Shown here one piece after another: positions 53,980-63,490 of a stretch of 64,000 nucleotides of DNA (position 1 is its first letter; every line of letters starts with the position of its first letter). A program made the position numbers and the translations under genes. This stretch comes from Prochlorococcus sp. scB243_495D8 (lineage in GTDB: Bacteria; Cyanobacteriota; Cyanobacteriia; PCC-6307; Cyanobiaceae), in NCBI GenBank assembly GCA_000634195.1, contig JFLT01000187.1, forward strand, positions 268,877 through 332,876, in the 5' to 3' direction. Under the pieces are notes generated by a model, which worked only from the letters and a program-made list of their open reading frames with translations, made no database searches and was not told the origin of the DNA.

Positions 53980-55434
53980 TTAACTTACTGCAAGATTTTT
54001 TGCTAATTCGGCTTTCCTCTCTAAAATTGCGGCGGCAGCTAAATGACCACTCATTGTAGCTCCTTCCATAGAGTCTATATAATCTTGTTTTGTATAACTA
54101 CCAGCCATGAAGAAATTAGATATGGATGTTTTTTGATCGGGTCTGAAAGGTTCCATACCGGGAGCTTCTCTATAGAGTGATTGTGGAATTTGTACCACGT
54201 TACTCCAAAGCAATTTAAGGTTTTTTGAGGATGGGAATAGACGGCGAACCTCTTTATCAATTTCTTTTGTAATTCTTTCTGTGGATCTTCCCATCCATCT
54301 ATCTCCAGGAGTTAAAACACATTGGAGAAGCGATCCCATATCTTTTTTTCTATAGTCTACTGGACTTGCGAGTGCTAAATCAGCGAAACAACTGAAAGAG
54401 GCATCAGCAGAATAAAGAAGGTTATCTAGTCCAATTGGTTCGTTTCCAGTGTTATCTTTTTGTAATTCAGTTACCCAACCGTCATATCTTAATTGGATTG
54501 TGGCAACAGCTACAGCTCTAAGTTTTTTTAGACCTTCAAATTCTTTAAATTGATACCATTCTTTTGGAATTATTTTTTTTATTCCAGGAACATCACAGGC
54601 AGCTAGAAATTTATCTGCAAACACTGCCTTCATTCCTTCAGGAGAAGATATTTTTAATTGATTTACTGAATAAGAGGAAGATTCCTTTTCATAAATTATT
54701 TCTTCTACCTTATGGTTAAGATGTATTTTTGCTCCTTTGTTTGTGATGTAGTCGACAATAGGTTGAGTTAACCACTTATGTGGAGAACCTTTTAAAAGAT
54801 TAAGTTTTGAGGCTTCTGTTTTTGAAGCAAACATCATGAATATAGTTAGCATGCATCTTGCTGAAATATCTTTGCAATTAATAAAACCTAATGCATATGC
54901 TATAGGATCCCACATTCTTTCTAAACTTTTTTCACTTCCACCATGGTTTAAAAACCATTCTTTAAAACTAATTCTATCTAGATCTCTAATTATTTTCATT
55001 GCGCCTTCATAGTCTATCAATCCTCTAACGATAGGACTTGTCCCTAAAGCTAAGGCATTTCTGAACTTATCTACCCAAGTAAGTTGTTCGGTTGTAAAAA
55101 AAGCTTTAAGTCCGTTAAATGGAGCACCTAAAGGAAATCTGAAGTCTAAAGATTTTAAATTACCACCATTATTGATAAATAGATGAGTATGATCTTTCGG
55201 GAGTAAATTGTCTAGAGCTCCCACTTTTTTCATTAATTTAAAAAGATTTGCATAATTGTAAAAAAATACATGTAAACCCATTTCTATGTGGTTCCCCTCC
55301 TTATCTTCCCAACTTCCAACTTTACCTCCCCAAAATGGCCTGCTCTCGTAAATTTCTACCTCGTGGCCTTCATCAACTAAATTGACTGCGGCTGTAAGAC
55401 CAGCTAATCCAGAACCAACTATTGCAATTTTCAC
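53980..55434 (-). CDS. crtQ: Zeta-carotene desaturase CrtQ
   Basis: Makes lycopene from zeta-carotene in the plant-type carotenoid pathway. 484 residues: N-terminal FAD site [66 protein letters not shown] and the C-terminal [22 protein letters not shown]. These fit the ZDS/PDS type and the first part matches ZDS well. It is a membrane-associated enzyme. The divergent neighbour is an IscA-type gene. Confidence 0.93.
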   Translation of the reverse strand: MKIAIVGSGLAGLTAAVNLVDEGHEVEIYESRPFWGGKVGSWEDKEGNHIEMGLHVFFYNYANLFKLMKKVGALDNLLPKDHTHLFINNGGNLKSLDFRFPLGAPFNGLKAFFTTEQLTWVDKFRNALALGTSPIVRGLIDYEGAMKIIRDLDRISFKEWFLNHGGSEKSLERMWDPIAYALGFINCKDISARCMLTIFMMFASKTEASKLNLLKGSPHKWLTQPIVDYITNKGAKIHLNHKVEEIIYEKESSSYSVNQLKISSPEGMKAVFADKFLAACDVPGIKKIIPKEWYQFKEFEGLKKLRAVAVATIQLRYDGWVTELQKDNTGNEPIGLDNLLYSADASFSCFADLALASPVDYRKKDMGSLLQCVLTPGDRWMGRSTERITKEIDKEVRRLFPSSKNLKLLWSNVVQIPQSLYREAPGMEPFRPDQKTSISNFFMAGSYTKQDYIDSMEGATMSGHLAAAAILERKAELAKNLAVS

Positions 55435-55533
55435 TTTTTCTTAGAATTATAACAAATCAAGTTTGGATAACGTTTGTTCTATGCATCCTATCGATTAAGT
55501 TTTTATATTATAAATAGTAGAAATTCCTTGCTT

Positions 55534-55926
55534 ATGGAAAATGTAGAAGTTAAACAGGAAATTAAAAATTCTGATGATGGCAAAGGTATCTTAATTACGA
55601 ATGATGCTATAGAACAAATTTCAAATTTATTAAAGGGCCAAAGTGATAAAAAAGCACTTAGGGTAGGAGTAAGATCTGGCGGTTGTAGCGGGATGAGTTA
55701 TACGATGGACTTTATAGGATCTGATGAAATAAATCCCGATGATAAAGTTTATGATTATTCATTAAAAGCTGATCAAAGCTTTCAAGTAGTTTGTGATCCT
55801 AAAAGTCTTTTATATATTTATGGAATGCAGTTAGATTTTAGTAAGGAATTAATTGGAGGTGGCTTTAATTTTGTAAATCCCAATGCCTCTCAAACTTGCG
55901 GATGTGGAAGCTCTTTTGCAGTTTAA
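55534..55926 (+). CDS. IscA/SufA/ErpA-type Fe-S carrier
   Basis: A-type carrier with HesB-like domain. From ATG 55534 (MENVEVKQE) it has 130 residues; the upstream frame to 55474 lacks support. The three conserved Cys are in VRSGGCSGMSY and, near the C-terminus, TCGCGSSF. It carries Fe-S or iron to target proteins and fits with the Suf operon in this window. The symbol is left open because iscA and sufA cannot be told apart. Confidence 0.92.
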   Translation: MENVEVKQEIKNSDDGKGILITNDAIEQISNLLKGQSDKKALRVGVRSGGCSGMSYTMDFIGSDEINPDDKVYDYSLKADQSFQVVCDPKSLLYIYGMQLDFSKELIGGGFNFVNPNASQTCGCGSSFAV

Positions 55927-55932
55927 TAAATA

Positions 55933-56361
55933 ATGAATAACGAAATTAATCCCATAGAAGAGGATTTTAATGCAGCTTTATCAAGATATAAAGCAGGGCA
56001 AGATTTAATTCCAATCGTTCAAGATTTTCAAAAAATTATACAGCAAATTCCAAATCATTTTGCTGCTTGGACTTGTTTATCATGGCTTCAATTACTTTTG
56101 AAAAATAATGAAGAAGCTTTATCAGCTGCCAGACAAGCTGTTCGATTAAATCAGCAAGATCCACAAGCAAGAATGAATTTGTCTTTAGCTCTTTTGGCTA
56201 CCAATAATAAAGGTGTTAGGGATCATATTGAGTTAATAAAAAAAATGTCTATTATGATGCCAGATGTGAAAAGTGAGTTGAAAGAATCTGTTGAAGACGG
56301 ATTAATTAGATATCCAGATTGGCCTGAGTTAACCAAAGTAAAAAAATGGTTGGAATTTTAA
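55933..56361 (+). CDS. TPR-repeat protein
   Basis: 142 residues with about two to three tetratricopeptide units: YKAGQDLIPIVQDFQKIIQQIPNHFAAW, then LSALRQAVRLNQQDPQARMNLSLALLA-like ALSAARQAVRLNQQDPQARMNLSLALLA. The scaffold probably binds proteins. It lies 6 bases after the IscA-type gene and 1 base before the LpxB-like gene, so they are co-transcribed. The partner is unknown. Confidence 0.85.
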   Translation: MNNEINPIEEDFNAALSRYKAGQDLIPIVQDFQKIIQQIPNHFAAWTCLSWLQLLLKNNEEALSAARQAVRLNQQDPQARMNLSLALLATNNKGVRDHIELIKKMSIMMPDVKSELKESVEDGLIRYPDWPELTKVKKWLEF

Positions 56362-56362
56362 A

Positions 56363-57565
56363 TTGTTTAAGATTTTAATTTTAAGTAATGGGCATGGAGA
56401 AGATCTATCTGGCAGTTTAATAGCTAAACAATTCGTAAAAAGTGGTTATTCTGTTCATGCTTTGCCAATTGTTGGTATGGGAAACCATTACGAAAAAGAA
56501 AAAATTAAGATTATTGGTAAAACTAAGGAATTTAGAACTGGAGGAATTGGCTATAATTCTTTTAAGGGAAGACTTACTGAGATTTTAGGCGGAGAAATAT
56601 TTTATCTTCTAAAAAGATTATATTTAACTTTTAAAATAAGAAAAAAATATGATTATTTTTTTGTAGTTGGAGATATTGTGCCAGTTTTTTTTGCATGGGT
56701 TTGTAAGAAAGATTTTTTTACATATCTAGTTGCTTATTCCAGCCATTATGAAGGGAAGTTGAAATTACCATGGCCTTCTAAATTTTTCTTGCTCTCACAA
56801 AAAGCAAAAAAAATATATACGAGAGATTCTCTTTCAGCTAATGATTTAACATTGCAATTAAAAAAGAAAGTGTCTTTTTTAGGCAACCCATTTATGGATA
56901 AGTTTTTTCCTAGAAACAAAAAGTTAAATAAAGATGAATTTAGTATTGGATTATTTCCAGGAAGTAGATTCCCTGAGATTTTAGATAATTTTGTTTTGAT
57001 TTTAGAGGTAATAGAGGCATTGTCAGATTTAAGATATTTTCAAAACATTCAGTTTAATTTTGCAATAGTTAATTCTTTTTCTTCATCAAAAATAAAGGAG
57101 ATATTTCAAAAAAGAGGATGGTTAAAAATAGAAAATATAAAAGATAAAAATCTCTTGAAATTCCAATATAAATTTTTAACAGTGAATATATGTTGGAATA
57201 ATTTTGACAAAATATTATTGAAAAGTAAATGCTGTATTAGCATGGCAGGAACAGCAGCAGAGCAAGCGATTGGACTAGGAAAACCGGTTATTCAGATTGA
57301 AGGTAAAGGTCCACAATTTACAAAAACTTTTGCAGAAGCGCAAAGACGTTTGCTTGGAAAATATGTTTTTTGTGCCAGTAACTATAAAGACAAAAATGAT
57401 CAAATCAAACAGACAAATAAATTGATCATAAAAATAATATACCTTATACAGTTAAATAAGAAGTTTATGATCTCATGTAATGAAAATGCTAAAAAAAGAC
57501 TGGGTGTAAACAAAGCTTGTCTTAGAATGGTTGATGATATGAATATCGTTATAAAAAATGACTAA
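56363..57565 (+). CDS. LpxB-related protein (TIGR03492-type glycosyltransferase-like)
   Basis: 400 residues. The start FKILILSNGHGEDLSGSLIA, the central SIGLFPGSRFPEIL and the C-terminal CCISMAGTAAEQAIGLGKPVIQIEG are typical of the lipid-A-disaccharide-synthase-related family known as TIGR03492, found in cyanobacteria and Deinococcus-type bacteria. The enzymatic substrate is unproven. The start used is TTG 56363. The stop overlaps the next gene by 8 bases. Confidence 0.85.
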   Translation: MFKILILSNGHGEDLSGSLIAKQFVKSGYSVHALPIVGMGNHYEKEKIKIIGKTKEFRTGGIGYNSFKGRLTEILGGEIFYLLKRLYLTFKIRKKYDYFFVVGDIVPVFFAWVCKKDFFTYLVAYSSHYEGKLKLPWPSKFFLLSQKAKKIYTRDSLSANDLTLQLKKKVSFLGNPFMDKFFPRNKKLNKDEFSIGLFPGSRFPEILDNFVLILEVIEALSDLRYFQNIQFNFAIVNSFSSSKIKEIFQKRGWLKIENIKDKNLLKFQYKFLTVNICWNNFDKILLKSKCCISMAGTAAEQAIGLGKPVIQIEGKGPQFTKTFAEAQRRLLGKYVFCASNYKDKNDQIKQTNKLIIKIIYLIQLNKKFMISCNENAKKRLGVNKACLRMVDDMNIVIKND

Positions 57566-57827
57566 GGAGAATAATCAAAATAAGTTAAAACAAATTATCG
57601 ATAATTTGTTATTAATAAATTTATTTACAGTCATTTTTTTTGCAATATTTTTTATTTTTGCAATTATCATGCAATTTAATGGGATATTTATTTTTATTAA
57701 TTTTATTCAGATAGTTTGGAATCCTCTTGTAGTTCCATTGATAACGATTCTTATTATTGGTGCTTTAGTAAACGGTATTAATTCTTGGTGGAGGCGTAAA
57801 TTGCTTTCTCAAGAAGAGGATATTTAA
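57558..57827 (+). CDS. Two-span membrane protein of unknown function
   Basis: 89 residues with two hydrophobic spans, residues 17-40 (LLLINLFTVIFFAIFFIFAII) and 52-70 (IQIVWNPLVVPLITILIIG), and a short charged end (WWRRKLLSQEEDI). I do not recognise the family. It overlaps the upstream LpxB-like gene by 8 bases, so coupling is likely. Its last 50 bases overlap the convergent TIGR01777 gene, unusually long for this genome. Confidence 0.72.
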   Translation: MTKENNQNKLKQIIDNLLLINLFTVIFFAIFFIFAIIMQFNGIFIFINFIQIVWNPLVVPLITILIIGALVNGINSWWRRKLLSQEEDI

Positions 57828-58704
57828 AATTATAATTTTTGATTTTATTGCTAATTACTTTTTGTCCTTCTAAAACAACTTTAGCTCCATCTCCTAACAA
57901 TATTTTTAAAACCGCTCCAGGCACTGGAAGTAAATTAGGTCTATTCAGACATTTGCCTAAAGTCTGAGAAAATTCTCTCATTAATACTGGATTTGGTGCA
58001 ACAGCATTAAATACTCCCGAATACTTTTTATCAACTAATGCTTGAATAATTAATGCACATAAATCAGTTCTATGAATCCAACTCATCCATTGCTTACCAT
58101 CTCCAATTGGTCCACCTAATCCAACTTTAAATACAGGGAGCATTTTTCCTAATGCTCCTCCGTCTTTCTCTAGAACAATTCCAATTCTAAAAATAACTAA
58201 CCTTGAGAAAAATGGTTTTTCAGCCGCCACCGCTTCCCAATTTTTGCAAAGATTAGATAAAAAGTCGTTTCCTCCAGGACTATTTTCAGTAAATTCACTA
58301 GACAAACTTGTACCGTAATAACCTATAGCTGATCCATTTATAATGACTTTTGGGTTTATTTTTAAATTTTTAAGGGTCTTCATCATAAATTTCGTGGTGT
58401 TAATACGACTATTTTCAATCTCTTGTTTTTGTTCAGAAGTCCATTTTTTTTCTGCTATGGGTTCTCCCATCAAGTTAATAATTCCATCTGTCTCTTTTAA
58501 AATAGTTAGAAAATTTTCGTTATTCCAGTTTTTTTCTTTTGATAAATCTATTTGAAAAAATTTAAACTTATTGAAATCTAAATCAAGCTTTAATTTACTA
58601 ATGGGTTTTCTACTTACAATGTATATTTCGTGATTCTCATTGAGTAGTGTTGGTACTAATTCTTTACCAACAAATCCAGTGCAGCCAAGTAGTAAAAGAC
58701 GCAT
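57778..58704 (-). CDS. TIGR01777 family NAD-dependent epimerase/reductase (YfcH-like)
   Basis: 308 residues. Rossmann start LLLLGCTGFVGKELVPTLL, DGIINLMGEPIAEKKWTSEQKQEIENSRI, NGSAIGYYG, SWIHRTDLCALIIQAL and NAVAPNPVLMREF, the last being the family hallmark. Members belong to the short-chain dehydrogenase superfamily and have been linked to cell division (SulA-like/YfcH) or photosystem processes, but the reaction is unknown. Confidence 0.91.
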   Translation of the reverse strand: MRLLLLGCTGFVGKELVPTLLNENHEIYIVSRKPISKLKLDLDFNKFKFFQIDLSKEKNWNNENFLTILKETDGIINLMGEPIAEKKWTSEQKQEIENSRINTTKFMMKTLKNLKINPKVIINGSAIGYYGTSLSSEFTENSPGGNDFLSNLCKNWEAVAAEKPFFSRLVIFRIGIVLEKDGGALGKMLPVFKVGLGGPIGDGKQWMSWIHRTDLCALIIQALVDKKYSGVFNAVAPNPVLMREFSQTLGKCLNRPNLLPVPGAVLKILLGDGAKVVLEGQKVISNKIKNYNFKYPLLEKAIYASTKN

Positions 58705-58805
58705 ATCTTATAGATGTTTATCGTTTAAGGCTATTAAATTTTTTAGACGTTTGTAATTATTATTCCGGTATAAATTTTATTTAATAATTTTTAAACAAGT
58801 TTTTG

Positions 58806-58811
58806 TATAAT
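58806..58811 (+). promoter_or_regulatory. Possible -10 box of ndhO
   Basis: A perfect TATAAT is 30 bases upstream of the ndhO ATG and is preceded by TTG, giving a modest extended context. No convincing -35 motif is seen. Confidence is limited by the AT-rich background. Confidence 0.4.
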
Positions 58812-58840
58812 GAATTGCAAACAACTTTCTTGAATTTATT

Positions 58841-59077
58841 ATGACAGATTCTATTCCAAAGAAACCTCTCAAGAAAGGAAGCTTAGTTTTTGTTGATAGA
58901 GAAAATTATATAAAAAGTATTGAAGCGCTAGCTAGTGATGATGATCTACCTAACTATGTCTTTGAAGGTCCTGGAGAGATTCTTACACTCAAAGACGAAT
59001 ATGCTCAGGTTCGATGGCGTAGACCTGTTCCAGATGTTTGGTTGAAATTAGATCAACTTAAAGAATATACTCAATAA
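58841..59077 (+). CDS. ndhO: NAD(P)H-quinone oxidoreductase subunit O
   Basis: Small subunit of cyanobacterial NDH-1, which links respiration and cyclic electron flow. 78 residues: LKKGSLVFVDRENYIKSIEALASDDDLPNYVFEGPGEIL and the conserved end YAQVRWRRPVPDVWLKLDQL, where RWRRPVPDVWLRLDQL is typical of NdhO. It is a monocistronic gene, convergent with the DnaJ-type gene. Confidence 0.95.
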   Translation: MTDSIPKKPLKKGSLVFVDRENYIKSIEALASDDDLPNYVFEGPGEILTLKDEYAQVRWRRPVPDVWLKLDQLKEYTQ

Positions 59078-59088
59078 AATTTTTATAT

Positions 59089-59766
59089 CTAAAAGTTTTT
59101 ATTTTTTTTCTCTATAGACATCTTTGATTGTATTCTTTTTGCTTCTTTGATCATTTCTTTGCCATCAAATAAGTAACTATCTACATATCCTTGCGTATAT
59201 CTATCAAATTCTGATAGCGCATCTTTAACTTGTGAAAAACAATGATAAAGATCGAGGCCTAAAGCTGAAATAGACTTTGGAACTATTTTTTTGTTATAAA
59301 TTTTTTCAACTTTCTCTATTTTCTTTTGTGAAAGAATTATGTAACTGCAAAAATTTTCCATTAGTTGGTCATCATATGGATCCGCAGATAGTTCTTTTAT
59401 TTCGTTATTCAAAGGTTTAATTATTTGACTAATTAATCTATTTATCGGACTATAAATTTCTTTAATCCATGTTTCAACTTCTTTATCCTTAATTGAGGAA
59501 TGATATTTTTTTGAATTAAATTTTTCTTCCCAATTTTCATTTAATGAATCAAATGATGAGCTGGAAAAGGAAAAACTGCTATCGTATTGTTTCTTTTTGA
59601 TAGGGTCATTTAGAGTTTCCCAGGCATTTTGTATTGCAAGAAATCGTTCTTTCTTGCCGCCTGCATCTGGATGATGTTTCTTAACTAAAGAGCGATATGA
59701 AGATTTAATTTCACTTTTGGTTGCATTTTTTTTGAGACCTAATTCTTCATATAAATTTTTTTCCAT
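59089..59766 (-). CDS. J-domain (DnaJ-type) protein
   Basis: 225 residues. Only the N-terminal J domain (residues 4-62) is recognisable: LYEELGLKKNATKSEIKSSYRSLVKKHHPDAGG, with the HPD that stimulates DnaK ATPase. The G/F and zinc-finger parts of true DnaJ are missing; the rest is helical and charged. It is a co-chaperone of unknown client. It lies 16 bases downstream of cysK on the same strand. Confidence 0.9.
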   Translation of the reverse strand: MEKNLYEELGLKKNATKSEIKSSYRSLVKKHHPDAGGKKERFLAIQNAWETLNDPIKKKQYDSSFSFSSSSFDSLNENWEEKFNSKKYHSSIKDKEVETWIKEIYSPINRLISQIIKPLNNEIKELSADPYDDQLMENFCSYIILSQKKIEKVEKIYNKKIVPKSISALGLDLYHCFSQVKDALSEFDRYTQGYVDSYLFDGKEMIKEAKRIQSKMSIEKKNKNF

Positions 59767-59782
59767 TTTTATAAATTATGCA

Positions 59783-60751
59783 TTAAAGATAACCATCTTT
59801 TCTGGCTTGAATTGAAGTATTAGATTCAAACATTGCTGTCGATAAATATCTTTCTCCAAAACTTGGAAGAATAACTATCAATCTTTTATTCATTAGTTCT
59901 TTTCTTTTGCCTATTTTTATAGTTGCTGCTAAAGCTGCACCGCTGCTGATGCCAGATAAAAGGCCTTCCAATCTAGCTAATAAACGCCCATAATAAAATG
60001 CTTCATCGTCATCTATTTTTATAATTTCATCAATTAATTTAGTATTAAGAACTTTTGGTACGAAACCCGCTCCAATTCCTTGAATCGAATGAGATCCTGC
60101 TTTTTCTCCCGAAATCACAGCACTTTTTTTGGGCTCTACGGCATAAATTTTGCAATTTGGATTAACTTTTTTCAAAAAACGTGCACAACCAGTAATTGTT
60201 CCTCCTGTACCTACTCCTGTAACTAGTCCATCTAAATTGTTATTGGATTGGGACCATATTTCTTGAGCCGTCGTTCTTTCATGAATATCTGGATTAGCAA
60301 AGTTTTCAAACTGATTAAATTGATAGCTATTTGCAATGGTTGAAGACAACTCATTAGCTAACTCTAAAGCTCCTTTCATTCCATCTTTTCCCGGCGTTAG
60401 CTGTAATTCAGCTCCATATGCTCTCAACATTGCCCTTCTCTCAATACTCATCGTATCCGGCATAGTTAATATCAATTTATAGCCTTTTGCTGCAGCAACC
60501 ATTGCTAATGCGATGCCAGTATTCCCACTAGTTGCTTCAATTAACGTTGTTTTATCTGGTGTTATCAATCCTTCTTCTTCAGCTTTACATAACATTGAAT
60601 AAGCTATGCGATCCTTTACTGACGCTGATGGATTGAAACTTTCTAGTTTGGCTATTATTTCTGGATAACAATCAAAATACTTTCTGATTCGATTTAATTT
60701 AACTAATGGGGTATTTCCAACTAGAGAAGTTATATCATTTGCTATATCCAT
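59783..60751 (-). CDS. cysK: Cysteine synthase A (O-acetylserine sulfhydrylase)
   Basis: PLP enzyme making cysteine from O-acetylserine and sulfide. 322 residues: the PLP-binding lysine in NPSASVKDRIAYSM, EATSGNTGIALAMVAAAKGY, GTGGTITGCARFLK and SGISSGAALAA. All are intact. It supplies the cysteine used by SufS, and the PAPS reductase gene is in the same window. Confidence 0.95.
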   Translation of the reverse strand: MDIANDITSLVGNTPLVKLNRIRKYFDCYPEIIAKLESFNPSASVKDRIAYSMLCKAEEEGLITPDKTTLIEATSGNTGIALAMVAAAKGYKLILTMPDTMSIERRAMLRAYGAELQLTPGKDGMKGALELANELSSTIANSYQFNQFENFANPDIHERTTAQEIWSQSNNNLDGLVTGVGTGGTITGCARFLKKVNPNCKIYAVEPKKSAVISGEKAGSHSIQGIGAGFVPKVLNTKLIDEIIKIDDDEAFYYGRLLARLEGLLSGISSGAALAATIKIGKRKELMNKRLIVILPSFGERYLSTAMFESNTSIQARKDGYL

Positions 60752-60904
60752 GAAATTATTTTTTAAAATGCAAAATAAAATCTCCCAAACTTATAATAAT
60801 TGTATTTAAAGATCTTTTATATAATTTTCTCAAAAAGAATTTAATTTAAATAACTTTCTGCGTAAAAATATTTATAATTATAAGAGTAAGTTTTTATAAT
60901 TATT

Positions 60905-61180
60905 ATGTATTTGCTGGAACTAAGTCTGAAATATTCACCTTTTCCATTATCAATTCAGAAGAAAGAATTTGATGATGTTAAAAGAATTTATGATGAAATA
61001 AAAAGTTCTATGAATGAAACTTTAGAATCCTCAAACTTGATCGAATTAAGGTGTGACAAAGTGCAAGATAAATTAATTGCAGTAAGAGCTAAAGAAATCA
61101 TTTCTGTTCAGATATATGAAAAATCGTCAGTAGCAGGAGGAGCTAAAAGACCAGGATTTTCTCTCAATATAGATTCATAG
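60905..61180 (+). CDS. Conserved-looking protein of unknown function upstream of ABC ATPase
   Basis: 91 residues: a beta start (YLLELSLKYSPFPLSIQKKEFDD), a helix (IYDEIKSSMN), then LIELRCDKVQDKLIAVRAKEIISVQIYEKSSVAGGAKRPGF. There is no membrane segment or signal peptide. The sequence looks like a compact alpha/beta fold, but I cannot name it. Only 5 bases separate it from the ABC ATPase gene, so they form an operon. Confidence 0.72.
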   Translation: MYLLELSLKYSPFPLSIQKKEFDDVKRIYDEIKSSMNETLESSNLIELRCDKVQDKLIAVRAKEIISVQIYEKSSVAGGAKRPGFSLNIDS

Positions 61181-61185
61181 AATTA

Positions 61186-61860
61186 ATGAGAGATTCTCTT
61201 GAAAAAGAAATACCTCATATTAAATTCAAAGATGTTTCTTTTTCATATCCTGGAAAAAAAGAAAATTTAATTTTTAAATGTAACTTCTCAATAAAAGAAC
61301 CTGGATTTTGGATGGTGGTAGGTAAAAACGGGAGTGGAAAAAGTACTCTTTTAAAATTGATAAATGGAATCATCCAACCCAAAAATGGAGTCATTGAATC
61401 TAATGCAAATATTGGCATGGTGTTTCAAAACCCTGATCATCAAATCTTGATGCCTAATTGCAGGAGTGAACTTCTGATAAATATTAATCAAAATATAAGT
61501 AAAAATGAAGTTAATAAAAAAATTGAATATGTACTTGATCAGGTAGGTTTGACTGGTTTTGAAAAAAGGCCAGTTCATACTTTGAGCGGTGGACAAAAAC
61601 AACGCTTAAGTATTGCATGCGTTCTTATTAGTGATAGAAACTTTATTCTTTTAGATGAGCCTACAGCGTTACTTGATCAAACCAGCCAATTAAAAGTTTT
61701 GAAAACTATAAAAAATCTTGTAAGTGACAAAAAAAGACCTTTATCAGCTTTGTGGATTACGCATCGTTATGAAGAATTAGCATATGCTGATGCAGTATCA
61801 GAGTTGAAAAATGGTTTTTTATCTAGCTGGCAAGAACCATCAAAATTTCAAAATAATTAA
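61186..61860 (+). CDS. ABC transporter ATPase (ECF/CbiO-like)
   Basis: 224 residues, ATPase only: Walker A VVGKNGSGKST, Q-loop GMVFQNPDHQI, signature LSGGQKQRLSIA, Walker B FILLDEPTALLD and H-loop WITHRYEELAY. The HQI after the Q-loop resembles ECF and CbiO ATPases for cobalt, nickel or vitamins. The membrane subunit is not next to it. The identity as an ABC ATPase is sure; the substrate is not. Confidence 0.9.
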   Translation: MRDSLEKEIPHIKFKDVSFSYPGKKENLIFKCNFSIKEPGFWMVVGKNGSGKSTLLKLINGIIQPKNGVIESNANIGMVFQNPDHQILMPNCRSELLININQNISKNEVNKKIEYVLDQVGLTGFEKRPVHTLSGGQKQRLSIACVLISDRNFILLDEPTALLDQTSQLKVLKTIKNLVSDKKRPLSALWITHRYEELAYADAVSELKNGFLSSWQEPSKFQNN

Positions 61861-61909
61861 CTATTGTACTTGTCATAAGGTACTTTAAAGAGCTAAATTC
61901 ATCTTATAT

Positions 61910-61981
<72 letters not shown>

Positions 61982-62008
61982 TTCATTAACTTCCTAAACA
62001 GACTTATA

Positions 62009-62031
62009 GAGACCTAAAGGGTCTCTTTTTT
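62009..62031 (+). terminator. Rho-independent terminator of tRNA-Asn
   Basis: GAGACC (62009-62014) and GGTCTC (62020-62025) form a 6-bp hairpin around TAAAG, followed by six T's. It lies 28 bases after the tRNA. Confidence 0.8.
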
Positions 62032-62095
62032 ATTGGAAATAAACAGTTTTTTGAAGATTCACTTCTTATTTCCTCCCAAAGTTACATCAGGTTTG

Positions 62096-62110
62096 CAAAA
62101 AAATGTGTGT
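62096..62110 (+). repeat. TGTGTG repeat, left copy
   Basis: CAAAAAAATGTGTGT occurs here and again at 63476-63490, same orientation, flanking the protease gene. A related TGTGTGCGA lies just downstream at both sites (near 62136 and 63495). The right copy reads like the left copy shortened by an internal deletion. Possible roles are recombinase or regulator binding sites. Confidence 0.6.
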
Positions 62111-62189
62111 GATATATGTGTTATCTAGTAGAAAATGTGTGCGATGTTTTTTTTGACTTTAGTTATAACAATAATGAAATTTATTACTC

Positions 62190-63416
62190 TTAGAAAGGGT
62201 CTGCAGCACATGCCCAACCAGAATTTAAATCTATAGCAGTTCCAGGTCTAATTGGTTTCCAATTTTCACTAGATTCGTTCTTATAAATAGAATTAGAACA
62301 GTCGATATTAGTTTTAAATGTACGAAAATCATAGCTATGTTGAGCCTCCTCTTCAGCAGTCTTAGGCTTAATAGGCGACAAAACCCCAGTTTTTGCCCAA
62401 ATTTCATTCATTTTTGCGTCCCATTCTGGAGTCAAGATAGGTTCCCTATCATTTGTATAAGTCGATTCTATTAATGCTCGATTAAATCTTTTCCCATTAA
62501 TTCTATTATCAGATCTACTAATAAGTCTTACCCAATTCCATTGGGTATATTCTAGTTTATCTTTAAGTGCGGGTTCACAACGATAAGTACCTTTTTCACC
62601 TTTATATTTGCAATGTTGAAAGGTAAATGACCAACCTTTATCGTGTAATGGTTTAATACTTCCTTTAGGAGCTTTCTTTAAAACAACTTTTTTCTTTTTA
62701 TAAGCGCTTTTATAATTCTCTAAATTATTAGGAAGTCCAAAACGATAGTCATTTTTATCAATGTAAGACTTGATTACTTTTGCGGATACAGCGAAGTTTA
62801 GACCCTCCGTATCTTCAAGGTTAAATGTATTAATGCCTGTAACACATCCGTATTCATCAATAAGTGGTCCCCCTGAATTGCCCGGGTTTAAGGCAACATC
62901 AGATTGAATAATATTTCCCTGCTTTCTCAATGAACTAACTATGCCTCTAGTAAGAGTAAAATCTAATCCTTTTGGTGAACCTATCGCTATTACATCACTT
63001 CCAATACTTGGAGGATTATGATTTAAATTTAAAACTTTACCAATTTTCCCATCTACCTCAAGAATAGCTAAATCATTAATTTCACTATCACCTCCAGCAT
63101 CTGAAATTACTGCCGCAGAAATTTTATATCCATTTTCCAAAGTAACTTTTACTTTTCTAAATCCTTTGATTACGTGAAAATTGGTAAGTATATATGTCTT
63201 ATTATTTTTATGACTAATAATAAAACCTGAACCTATTGAAGAATCTGTTATTACTCCAACAACTCCATTAATCGTTTTTTTAAATATTTTCTGAGTTGAA
63301 TTTTGTTTATTACTGCACTTATTAAAATTTCCGAAAGCATATAAATTTTTTCGATCTAACAATGTTGAATTAGATAAGAAAATCAGAAGTATTAAAAATA
63401 AATTTCTTGTTTTCAT
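62190..63416 (-). CDS. Secreted trypsin-like serine protease with extra C-terminal domain
   Basis: 408 residues with a signal peptide (LFLILLIFLSNSTLLD, residues 6-21). The S1 protease domain (about 40-220) has the triad in LTNFHVIKG, NDLAILEVD and LNPGNSGGPLID, related to but distinct from the DegQ-like protein at 34249. The last ~170 residues (from about 240) form a Cys-containing domain I do not recognise, with WSFTFQHCKYKGEKGTYRC and LNSGWACAADPF. No PDZ is seen. It sits alone inside the interval bounded by the tRNA-Asn repeat. A release or defence role is only speculation. Confidence 0.88.
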   Translation of the reverse strand: MKTRNLFLILLIFLSNSTLLDRKNLYAFGNFNKCSNKQNSTQKIFKKTINGVVGVITDSSIGSGFIISHKNNKTYILTNFHVIKGFRKVKVTLENGYKISAAVISDAGGDSEINDLAILEVDGKIGKVLNLNHNPPSIGSDVIAIGSPKGLDFTLTRGIVSSLRKQGNIIQSDVALNPGNSGGPLIDEYGCVTGINTFNLEDTEGLNFAVSAKVIKSYIDKNDYRFGLPNNLENYKSAYKKKKVVLKKAPKGSIKPLHDKGWSFTFQHCKYKGEKGTYRCEPALKDKLEYTQWNWVRLISRSDNRINGKRFNRALIESTYTNDREPILTPEWDAKMNEIWAKTGVLSPIKPKTAEEEAQHSYDFRTFKTNIDCSNSIYKNESSENWKPIRPGTAIDLNSGWACAADPF

Positions 63417-63475
63417 AGTTAATTCCTGAAAACTAAGTATATATTAAATTTCCAATTCCATAAACTAATTTTTTT

Positions 63476-63490
63476 CAAAAAAATGTGTGT
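63476..63490 (+). repeat. TGTGTG repeat, right copy
   Basis: Exact second copy of the 15-bp element at 62096-62110, followed by TAAATGTGTGCGA. It lies 60 bases upstream of the protease start codon (on its minus-strand side), so it could also act in that gene's promoter region. Confidence 0.6.
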
